From: Prolixibacteraceae bacterium
GTDB taxonomy: Bacteria > Bacteroidota > Bacteroidia > Bacteroidales > Prolixibacteraceae
Length of the DNA: 6,286 nucleotides
Reading direction: 5' to 3'
Assembly: GCA_016930735.1 (NCBI GenBank)
Contig: JAFGGF010000256.1
Coordinates: 1-6,286, forward strand
How positions within the stretch are numbered: position 1 is the first letter of the stretch; every line of letters starts with the position of its first letter. The notes beneath the pieces were generated by a model. The model was not told the origin of the DNA. It saw nothing but the letters and a program-made list of their open reading frames with translations, and did no database searches. The position numbers and the translations under genes were made by a program. This document shows positions 1-5,466 of this stretch, in pieces.

Positions 1-699
1 CAGTTGGTATTTTTTTGCATCGATGCCGGTATTCAGTACGGCCTGGTCGGCCTGGAACTCGTGGACCATTTTCAGGTCGCGCCGCAAAAGCCACATAAAT
101 GGGTTAAACCAGTGAAGCAGGGTAAAAAGTTCGCAAACCAGCAGGTCGATCGAATGCTTCTGCCTGATGTGTTCCTGCTCATGTGCTATTACTTCTTCCT
201 TATTTGTTTTAAAATCTTTTTCTGAAATAACAATATAATGCAGGAAGGAAAAGGGCTGTACCATCTCTTTTATCACTGCAATTATGTATTTTTTTAGGGG
301 CATTTTTTCTGAACCCCAGACCAGTTGGATAACGCGAACCAGGGAAATAACCAACCGGGCAAATAAAACAACAATTGCCAGACTGTAAGCCAAAAGCCAC
401 CAGTTAATTTCAATTCCTTTTTGTACAGGTTCAGCTAAAATGGTTGGTTGGGAAATATCTGCAAACTCAACCGGAGTGTAAATAAAATCCCTGATTACCG
501 AGACAGGTTGAATAACTACTTCCTCTCTAAAAAGCTGAAAATTCAGAAGCGGGATGATTGCCGAAGCAGCCAATATCCCCAGCAAAAGGAAGCGGTTTAA
601 GCTATGGTTTTTATCGCGGCGCATAACCAGCCTGAAAACGATGTAAAACAAAGCCAGGCTGACGGATGATTTGAAAAGGTAGACAAAAAACAGCGACAT
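1..699 (-). CDS. BlaR1/MecR1-like M56 family membrane metallopeptidase, partial (C-terminus beyond the left edge)
   Basis: The frame starts at the ATG at 697-699 and stays open for 233 codons to the window edge, so only the N-terminal part is seen. Three hydrophobic membrane segments lie near residues 2-26, 34-54 and 99-128. A zinc-peptidase motif follows: H173-E174-Q175-E176-H177, inside AHEQEHIRQKHSIDLL. E214 lies in VHEFQAD, with D218 after it, and fits the third zinc ligand of the M56 family. In BlaR1/MecR1 this cytoplasmic zinc site is activated by a signal from outside and leads to cleavage of the partner repressor. The gene begins 2 bp after the stop of the BlaI-type repressor gene, so the two are co-transcribed and probably translationally coupled. 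The sensor domain would lie past the edge. In Bacteroidota it is often something other than a penicillin-binding domain, for example a TonB-like C-terminus, so beta-lactam sensing cannot be assumed. Family assignment is firm; the signal is unknown. Confidence 0.93.
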   Translation of the reverse strand, partial: MSLFFVYLFKSSVSLALFYIVFRLVMRRDKNHSLNRFLLLGILAASAIIPLLNFQLFREEVVIQPVSVIRDFIYTPVEFADISQPTILAEPVQKGIEINWWLLAYSLAIVVLFARLVISLVRVIQLVWGSEKMPLKKYIIAVIKEMVQPFSFLHYIVISEKDFKTNKEEVIAHEQEHIRQKHSIDLLVCELFTLLHWFNPFMWLLRRDLKMVHEFQADQAVLNTGIDAKKYQL

Positions 700-701
700 G
701 A

Positions 702-1067
702 TTAATCGTTTTTATTGTTTTCAATGTCGGCAATCAACTTTTTTAATTCGTCCAGCGAGAGTTTTTCATCTTCAACAAAAAGGGAAACAACATTTTTATA
801 TGAATTGTTGAAATACTTCTTGACTACATTCCCCAACGCTCCTTTCCGGTATTCTTCTTCGGTAAGCGCTGCAAAATACCTGTGTGTATTTCCAAATTGT
901 TCATGGCCTACAAATCCTTTTTCTTCCAGTCCGCGAACTATGGTTGATAAAGTATTGTAATGCAACTTCTGACCGGAATAGAATTCCTTCAATTCTTTAA
1001 TGAACATCGGGCCCCTCTCCCAGAAATAGTTCATTATTTCCTCTTCTTTTTGTGTTAGCTTTTTCAT
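702..1067 (-). CDS. BlaI/MecI/CopY-family transcriptional repressor
   Basis: This 121-residue protein has the usual length of the Penicillinase_R family. The N-terminal winged helix spans about residues 1-72: LTQKEEEIMNYFWERG is helix 1, the recognition helix is around H36-E48 (HYNTLSTIVRGLEEKGFV), and the wing contains GHEQFGNTHRYF. Residues 73-121 form the helical dimerisation tail. The family represses its own operon as a dimer until the M56 partner triggers cleavage in the tail. In staphylococcal BlaI/MecI that cut is at Asn-Phe; by my alignment the equivalent pair here is L96-F97. The ATG at 1065-1067 gives the standard N-terminus (MKKLTQKEEEIM) and has no Shine-Dalgarno, as is normal in Bacteroidota. 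The peptidase gene follows after 2 bp. Two dyads in the promoter are likely its own operators. The family is certain; the regulated genes beyond its own operon are unknown. Confidence 0.96.
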   Translation of the reverse strand: MKKLTQKEEEIMNYFWERGPMFIKELKEFYSGQKLHYNTLSTIVRGLEEKGFVGHEQFGNTHRYFAALTEEEYRKGALGNVVKKYFNNSYKNVVSLFVEDEKLSLDELKKLIADIENNKND

Positions 1068-1072
1068 TTTTC

Positions 1073-1096
1073 AGATATGAGATTATAAGATATGAG
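1073..1096. repeat. Direct repeat AGATATGAG x2 in the leader of the repressor gene
   Basis: AGATATGAG occurs at 1073-1081 and again at 1088-1096, 15 bp apart. It lies in the untranslated leader of the blaI-like gene, between the inferred start of transcription and the ATG. It could be a remnant of a short intergenic repeat or a chance duplication; no function is evident. Confidence 0.5.
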
Positions 1097-1120
1097 TACT
1101 GAAATTTAAAGTTTACAAAA

Positions 1121-1151
1121 CAAATATAACTATATTTTTTAGTTATACAAC
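1121..1151 (-). promoter_or_regulatory. Promoter of the blaI-like/M56 operon
   Basis: On the minus strand, TATATTTG at 1128-1121 matches the Bacteroidota -7 consensus TAnnTTTG perfectly. A TTG (1150-1148) lies 19 nt upstream in the position of the -33 element. Transcription should start near 1114, leaving a leader of roughly 45 nt before the ATG at 1067. The elements and spacing are seen in the sequence; the start site is inferred. Confidence 0.72.
1125..1147. promoter_or_regulatory. Dyad O1, probable BlaI-type operator between -33 and -7
   Basis: Perfect 8-bp arms TATAACTA (1125-1132) and TAGTTATA (1140-1147) are separated by 7 nt and centred at 1136. The dyad fills the spacer of the minus-strand promoter and overlaps its -7 box, so bound repressor would block RNA polymerase. 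The assignment to the adjacent BlaI-like repressor is inference from position and from autoregulation in the family. Confidence 0.68.
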
Positions 1152-1165
1152 TACTTAATATAGTT
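1149..1165. promoter_or_regulatory. Dyad O2, second probable BlaI-type operator
   Basis: AACTA (1149-1153) and TAGTT (1161-1165) are separated by 7 nt and centred at 1157. This is the same half-site and spacing as O1. The centres lie 21 bp apart, two helical turns, placing both dyads on the same face of the DNA. O2 covers the -33 region and just upstream. Paired operators are known for bla/mec systems; function here is inferred. Confidence 0.6.
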
Positions 1166-1285
1166 ATTTTAATAAAATTATTAGTTCACAGTATTTTGAG
1201 ATCTTTTTGATTATCCCGATCCGAAAATATTTCCAATTTAAAAGTTTCTGAAAATACATTGAAAGGAAAAAAGGTTGGTTTTAGC

Positions 1286-1316
1286 TTGCATTAAGTTCAA
1301 TAAATCACGAAATTTG
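1286..1316 (+). promoter_or_regulatory. Probable promoter of the DUF4412-like gene
   Basis: TTG (1286-1288) and GAAATTTG (1309-1316, seven of eight positions of TAnnTTTG) are separated by 20 nt, the Bacteroidota -33/-7 arrangement. Transcription would start near 1322, giving a leader of about 25 nt before the ATG at 1347. That leader has no Shine-Dalgarno and is A/T-rich. Confidence 0.5.
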
Positions 1317-1346
1317 CTTTCATAAACCAATCATAAAATATCAATC

Positions 1347-2309
1347 ATGAAAAAAATAATTTTACTCCTTATTGCTATTGTATTAACCACATCGTATAAT
1401 AATTGTGAGGCGCAGCGATTATTAAAAAACATTGCCAATAAGGCAAAAAACAAGGTTGAAGAACGCGTCAGTAAAAAAATTGAAGAAAAGGCTGAGGAAA
1501 GAATTGATGAGGAAATCGACAATAAACTGGATGAAGCCTTTAACGAAAATGATTCAACTTCAACAAATTCTGAAACGACCCGTGAAGAAAAGGACAACGA
1601 ACGTTTGAAAAACATCATGGGCCGTATCGGATTAAACTCTGCTCCGGTTGAAATTGAAGACAGTTACAGTTTTACATCCAATGTAAAAATGCAAATAGAA
1701 AGCTATCAGGATGATAAACTGGAAAGCACCGGATTTATAAACTCATTTTTTAATGACAACATTGATGTTTTTGCCTATGAATTTACAGGCGAGGAAAACT
1801 CTGAAGACAAAAAGGGATTCTTCATTTTTGACCAGCCAAACAGTGCTTCCATCATTTTATCGGAAGATGACGGTGAAAAAAAGGGAATAGCCACCGGGAT
1901 TGACATGAATCAACTTGGTGCCTATGCCGAAACACAAATTGATGCAGAAGGCGAGGAAACGGATTATTCACTCCTTTCCAAAAAAACCGGGCGAACAAAA
2001 AAAATACTGGGTTATAACTGCGAAGAATACGAATATACAGATGAAAACACAAAATCGATTGTCTGGATTACAAAAGACAAAGTATGGAAAGCTGACAAAC
2101 TGTATTCCTCACTTAATTTAAACACTGCTGCATTTTTGAGGGGTTACCCCGACGGATTTATTATGGAAGCTGAAAGTGTCGACCTTGAAACAAATGAAAA
2201 AAGTATTATGAAAATTACAGAGATCAATGAAAATATTAATAAAGAAATTGACCTTTCAGATTATGAGATAATGAATATGGGATCGATCAATATTCCGCAA
2301 CAGGATTAG
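1347..2309 (+). CDS. Secreted DUF4412-like protein with N-terminal charged helix
   Basis: This 320-residue protein starts with a signal peptide: MKK, hydrophobic IILLLIAIVL, then TTSYNNCEAQ. Cleavage is likely after A22, leaving Q23, a common pattern in Bacteroidota. C20 lies in YNNC, which is not a convincing lipobox, so a lipoprotein is less likely. Residues 24-66 form a highly charged amphipathic helix in which every fourth position is hydrophobic (I29, A33, V37, V41, I45, A49, I53, I57, L61, F65). A Ser/Thr/Asn-rich linker (69-85) follows. Residues about 100-310 are a beta-rich, acidic domain including ILGYNCEEYEYT (220-231) and SIVWITKDKVWK (237-248), features of DUF4412 proteins, whose function is not established. 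The location is periplasmic or on the outer membrane surface (inference). It is divergent from the blaI-like gene and convergent with the two-component operon; neither gives a clear functional link. Confidence 0.88.
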   Translation: MKKIILLLIAIVLTTSYNNCEAQRLLKNIANKAKNKVEERVSKKIEEKAEERIDEEIDNKLDEAFNENDSTSTNSETTREEKDNERLKNIMGRIGLNSAPVEIEDSYSFTSNVKMQIESYQDDKLESTGFINSFFNDNIDVFAYEFTGEENSEDKKGFFIFDQPNSASIILSEDDGEKKGIATGIDMNQLGAYAETQIDAEGEETDYSLLSKKTGRTKKILGYNCEEYEYTDENTKSIVWITKDKVWKADKLYSSLNLNTAAFLRGYPDGFIMEAESVDLETNEKSIMKITEINENINKEIDLSDYEIMNMGSINIPQQD

Positions 2310-2366
2310 AGAAAAGAATCTTCTCAAAAAAAATACATTAAGATTTTATAGAAATTACCTGAGATT

Positions 2367-2438
2367 TGGAATAGTGGAAGACTGGAATATTGAGAACAAC
2401 TTTAATTAAACCCATTATTCCAACTTTCCATTATTCCA
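2367..2438. repeat. Long imperfect inverted repeat built of 8-bp units, in the convergent intergenic gap
   Basis: The 26-nt arms at 2367-2392 and 2413-2438 pair at 21 Watson-Crick positions plus two G-U wobbles (plus-strand RNA), leaving three mismatches and a 20-nt loop. Each arm is a tandem of 8-bp units close to TGGAATAN: TGGAATAG, TGGAAGAC, TGGAATAT in the left arm, and on the opposite strand TGGAATAA, TGGAAAGT, TGGAATAA in the right arm. It lies between the ends of two convergent genes (stops at 2309 and 2500). No U-tract follows on either strand, so it is not a standard intrinsic terminator. It could stabilise 3' ends or be a copy of a dispersed intergenic repeat. Confidence 0.7.
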
Positions 2439-2499
2439 TTTAAAGTGTAAGCTGTTAAAATCTATTGTTTTAATTCTCAAATTGACATTTGTGTAAGAA

Positions 2500-3249
2500 T
2501 CAGAAATTCAATACTTCTTTAATTTTTTTATAGCCCGACTTACTTACTTTCAGTTTCGTTTTATCGTGAAGGATCACAATGTACGATTCTTTTTCATATT
2601 GCTGAATTTCACTTATTTCGTCAACCCTGACAATATAGGAACGGTGAATCCTGATAAATTCGCTGGGATTCAGCGCTGTTTCAAAATACTTCATTGTTTT
2701 CTGTTTGAGGTGGCGGCCTTCTTTGGTATAAATCAAAACATAATCATCCATCGACTCAAAATACCTGATTTTATCAACCGGGATAATGTTGATTTTATGC
2801 CTGTCTTTTACAACGACCCTGTCCAGGAATTCACCCTTTGGAAAATTGGTGATATTTTCAATTAATTCGCCGGCAGAATCCTGCTGCTGAAGTTTTTCCA
2901 TAACCTTTTCAAGTGCAGCATCAAGCCTGTCTTTCGAAAAAGGTTTTAACAAATAATCGGCTGCATTGTATTCAAAGGCTTTTAATGCATACTGGTCGTA
3001 GGCTGTTGTGAAAATAATTTCCGGTTTGTGTTCCAGTAATTCGAGCATTTCAAATCCGGTAATTTTAGGCATCTGAATGTCAAGGAAAACCAGGTCGGGT
3101 TTTAATTCATTGATCATTTTTACGCCTTCAAATCCATTTTCACATTCATGGATCAATTCAATATTGTCGTAATTTTTCAGGTAAGATTTAAGAAGGTTTC
3201 TTGCCAGTTCTTCATCTTCAACAATAATGGTATTAATTATTTCCTGCAT
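2500..3249 (-). CDS. LytTR-family response regulator
   Basis: This 249-residue protein has the typical LytR/AlgR architecture. The receiver domain spans about residues 5-120, with the acidic pair E11-D12, phosphoacceptor D57 in LVFLDIQMPKITGFEML, T82 in IIFTTAYD, and K102 in LLKPF. A linker (120-142) leads to a LytTR DNA-binding domain (143-249): DRVVVKDRHKINIIPVDKI, YFESMDDYVLIYT, and FIRIHRSYIVRVDEI. LytTR domains bind direct repeats in promoters through beta-sheet contacts. The ATG at 3247-3249 lies 6 nt after the stop of the kinase gene, so it is the cognate output of that kinase and the last gene of the operon. All phosphorylation residues are present. The target promoters are unknown and I found no convincing paired LytTR repeat upstream of the operon. 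Confidence 0.96.
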   Translation of the reverse strand: MQEIINTIIVEDEELARNLLKSYLKNYDNIELIHECENGFEGVKMINELKPDLVFLDIQMPKITGFEMLELLEHKPEIIFTTAYDQYALKAFEYNAADYLLKPFSKDRLDAALEKVMEKLQQQDSAGELIENITNFPKGEFLDRVVVKDRHKINIIPVDKIRYFESMDDYVLIYTKEGRHLKQKTMKYFETALNPSEFIRIHRSYIVRVDEISEIQQYEKESYIVILHDKTKLKVSKSGYKKIKEVLNF

Positions 3250-3255
3250 ATTTCT

Positions 3256-4302
3256 TTATTTTTGAGGAATCATTAAAGTAACTGTAAAATTATTATTAAA
3301 ATCTCTGATTTTTATTAATCCCGGGTTATTATAAATAACCTGGAGCCTGTCCCTAATATTCCGCAAACCTATCCCCTCTCCTTTTTTATGTAAAACTTCA
3401 GGGTCATAATTATTCCTGATTTTAATTTCTATAAAATTGTCAACTTTCCTGCAGGATGTAACAACATCAACTGGTTCTGTTGCCTCATAAACACCATATT
3501 TAATGGCATTTTCAAACAGTGGTTGTAATATCATATTGGGAATTTCTGCATCAAGGCAACTTTCACTTATTTCAAAAACCGGATTTAGTTTTTTACCAAA
3601 CCTGACTTTTTCAATCTGGAGATACATTTTAATATTTTCAATTTCAGTTCCGAAAGTTACAACCTCATTCTGGTCGTACTTTAACGAATAACGCATAATG
3701 GAAGAAAGGTTAATTACCATTTCCTGCGCTTTTTGCGGATCAGACATTGTTAAGGAAGAAATACTGTTCAGGCTGTTAAAAAGGAAATGCGGATTTATCT
3801 GCGATTTTAATGCGTGTAATTCGGCTTCTTTTACCAGGGCTTTTAATTCACTTTCTCTTCTAACTTTATCTTTAAAATTCTGATAATATGTTACTGCATA
3901 AAAGAAAATAACATAAAAGAGGTAAAACATAAATCCTGAATAAATCCGGGCAGGGAGAAATTCATTTGTCCATGATTCATCGATAGGGAAAAACAATTTG
4001 ATAATTACAGCACCAATATACAGCCATAATATCAGGATAATTGCTGCCGAAATAATATGAACAATAAAAAAACGGGAATAGGTATTTTCTTCCAGGGTAT
4101 TGAACCTTACAACATACCAGATTGAAGTTCCAAGCACTCCGTATAAAGAAACTGAAGTAATTGCTTCGACAATTGCTTTATCGGCCGGAATTCCTGAACT
4201 TAACCATTGGATTAAAAAATAGGCAATGGATATGATTACCCAGAAAATTGCATATGCAATGGCTAATTTTGGTTTAGAAATAAACGGATGCCTGAAATCC
4301 AT
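3256..4302 (-). CDS. LytS/YehU-family sensor histidine kinase with compact membrane sensor
   Basis: This 348-residue kinase has four predicted membrane helices near residues 13-33, 48-65, 78-105 and 119-141, joined by loops of only about a dozen residues. It has no PAS, HAMP or large extracytoplasmic domain. A short coiled linker (144-165, RRESELKALVKEAELHALKSQ) leads to the His_kinase domain with phosphoacceptor H172 in INPHFLFNSLN. The ATPase domain follows, with its N-box at N265 (LQPLFENAIKYGV) and glycine-rich box GEGIGLRNIRDRL (308-320). It should autophosphorylate and pass phosphate to the downstream LytTR regulator. The upstream LiaF-like gene ends 4 nt before the ATG. The lack of an outside sensor domain suggests that the signal is read within the membrane or through partner membrane proteins encoded upstream (inference). 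Confidence 0.96.
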   Translation of the reverse strand: MDFRHPFISKPKLAIAYAIFWVIISIAYFLIQWLSSGIPADKAIVEAITSVSLYGVLGTSIWYVVRFNTLEENTYSRFFIVHIISAAIILILWLYIGAVIIKLFFPIDESWTNEFLPARIYSGFMFYLFYVIFFYAVTYYQNFKDKVRRESELKALVKEAELHALKSQINPHFLFNSLNSISSLTMSDPQKAQEMVINLSSIMRYSLKYDQNEVVTFGTEIENIKMYLQIEKVRFGKKLNPVFEISESCLDAEIPNMILQPLFENAIKYGVYEATEPVDVVTSCRKVDNFIEIKIRNNYDPEVLHKKGEGIGLRNIRDRLQVIYNNPGLIKIRDFNNNFTVTLMIPQK

Positions 4303-4306
4303 AGTT

Positions 4307-5044
4307 TTATATCAGCTTGACTTCAACACCACCAAAGGCAGTGAATCCTTTAAGAATTAATATTTTTGATGAATCAACCGAATTATTATTCTGAAATGTA
4401 GATCCTCTTTTATCAGCAAATCCACCGAAAATTGTCTGCATTTCATTTTTAACTGTCCAATCGGGAGGCACTTTAAATGTACAACCGCCAAAAAGGCACA
4501 TACAATCAACTACTGCGCCGTTGGGTGATAATGTTGCTTTTCGCATATCGTATTCTGTCCCTCCAAAAATGGAAGAAGTTTTTCCGCCTAAAAGGTTTGT
4601 TGATGTAACAAAAATTTCGCGCCCTCCGAATATTATAAAATCGTCAAAATAATCCGTGCCCCTCGCCTTATCATCTATTATTGGCCTTTCTGTATGATAA
4701 GTCCGATGCCTGAACAATAAAATAATTCCTACTCCAACAAGTAAAAGGGGCCATACAATACGCCTGAGTTCATAAGGTATTTCAACTACTTCAGGAACCA
4801 GAAATACACCCCCGATCAGTATTAATACATAACCGGTTGTCCTGTTTCCTCCAATTATTGAAAATAAACCTACTGCAATTAGCAACATTTGCCACGATAT
4901 AAGTATATCGTCAACAATATCAGGAATTAAGTCAAGCCTTTCAAATATCCAGATACAACCAATTGCAATCAGGAAAACTCCAAAGTAAATCCTTTTACCA
5001 GCTGTCCTTCCCTCAAAATGCCTCATTTTTTTATAATCTTCCAT
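4307..5044 (-). CDS. LiaF-like membrane protein (LiaI/LiaF-type TM region plus beta-repeat C-terminus)
   Basis: This 245-residue protein has four hydrophobic segments near residues 19-34, 50-65, 71-84 and 95-111, matching the LiaI/LiaF-like transmembrane domain (DUF5668 type). Residues 130-245 form a cytoplasmic or surface beta-repeat domain marked by FGG turns at 139, 160, 185, 206 and 237, with LGG at 152. This is the pattern of the LiaF/'cell wall-active antibiotics response' C-terminal domain. It ends in FGGVEVKLI. Three cysteines, C181, C183 and C188, cluster around one FGG turn. In Firmicutes, LiaF restrains the LiaS kinase and relieves it under envelope stress. A similar role toward the adjacent LytS-type kinase is plausible but inferred. 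The start at 5044 is supported by AGGAGA 8 nt upstream. The membrane half is clearly paralogous to the preceding gene product. Confidence 0.88.
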   Translation of the reverse strand: MEDYKKMRHFEGRTAGKRIYFGVFLIAIGCIWIFERLDLIPDIVDDILISWQMLLIAVGLFSIIGGNRTTGYVLILIGGVFLVPEVVEIPYELRRIVWPLLLVGVGIILLFRHRTYHTERPIIDDKARGTDYFDDFIIFGGREIFVTSTNLLGGKTSSIFGGTEYDMRKATLSPNGAVVDCMCLFGGCTFKVPPDWTVKNEMQTIFGGFADKRGSTFQNNNSVDSSKILILKGFTAFGGVEVKLI

Positions 5045-5052
5045 ATCTTAAT

Positions 5053-5058
5053 TCTCCT
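5053..5058 (-). promoter_or_regulatory. Shine-Dalgarno of the LiaF-like gene
   Basis: On the minus strand AGGAGA lies 8 nt upstream of the ATG at 5044, within the 21-nt gap after the preceding gene. It is the only strong Shine-Dalgarno in the window; the other starts have none. It decides in favour of 5044 over the in-frame Met at codon 7. Confidence 0.7.
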
Positions 5059-5065
5059 ATTTTGA

Positions 5066-5440
5066 TCAGATAATTTTAGCAATAAGCGCAACTCCCAGTC
5101 CTATTAATACAAAGGGGAAAATCAGGACTGCGGTAATACCAGGCAAAATAAAAATCTTTGGTAATAAAAACAGTCCACCAATAATTATTAATATAAGCCC
5201 TCCGGATGAGCGTTTTCCTGCCAGAAGAATCAATCCTATAATAATTAAAATTACAGGCCATGAAAATACAAGGTGCCATATTTTATGCAAAACATTCTGC
5301 ATTGGATGAAAAATATTGTAAATATGAAGATCAGGAAAATAGTTGTATATTCCTAATTGCCTGATTAGCCAAATGGCACCAACAAATATCAGAATAAAAG
5401 CAAGGAGGCCTTTCGAATTATTTTTTGGTTCATTGCTCAT
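5066..5440 (-). CDS. Small LiaI/LiaF-like (DUF5668-type) four-helix membrane protein
   Basis: This 124-residue protein is almost entirely membrane-embedded. After a short polar N-terminus (MSNEPKNNSKG), hydrophobic segments lie near residues 12-31, 57-75, 80-95 and 100-123. The diagnostic stretches are FILIFVGAIWLIRQLGIY, SWPVILIIIGLILLAG, and LILIIIGGLFLLP, the layout of the LiaI/LiaF-like transmembrane domain. Residues 32-56 form an extra loop rich in aromatic residues and histidine (DLHIYNIFHPMQNVLHKIWH). There is no C-terminal beta-repeat domain, so it resembles LiaI-type stand-alone proteins. It is the first gene of the four-gene operon, directly after the promoter, and its product may form a membrane complex with the next, paralogous protein and the kinase (inference). 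The ATG at 5438-5440 has no Shine-Dalgarno. Confidence 0.87.
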   Translation of the reverse strand: MSNEPKNNSKGLLAFILIFVGAIWLIRQLGIYNYFPDLHIYNIFHPMQNVLHKIWHLVFSWPVILIIIGLILLAGKRSSGGLILIIIGGLFLLPKIFILPGITAVLIFPFVLIGLGVALIAKII

Positions 5441-5466
5441 AAGTCGGAATTGTTTTAAAATTATAA

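Noticed and set aside
715..960. Plus-strand open frame of 81 codons, and similar frames antisense to other genes (1331-1618, 1852-2052, 2566-2865, 3503-3691)
   Set aside because: They lie opposite well-supported genes, have low-complexity Ser/Phe-rich products typical of reversed coding sequence, and show no family features.
1331..1349. Repeated AATCAT (1329-1334 and 1343-1348) before the DUF4412-like ATG as a regulatory site
   Set aside because: Six-base repeats in AT-rich DNA are expected by chance, and nothing else supports a site.
1366..1415. Lipoprotein signal at C20 of the DUF4412-like protein
   Set aside because: The residues before the cysteine (YNN) do not fit a lipobox; the A22-Q23 signal peptidase I site fits better.
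2309..2340. Possible terminator after the DUF4412-like gene: GAGAA (2309-2313) and TTCTC (2321-2325) followed by a run of A
   Set aside because: The stem is only 5 bp and overlaps the stop codon. The tract is A on the plus strand, not the U-tract that an intrinsic terminator for this gene would need.
5076..5279. Minus-strand frame of 67 codons overlapping the small membrane protein
   Set aside because: It is an out-of-frame shadow of the four-helix protein with no start signal and no recognisable sequence.
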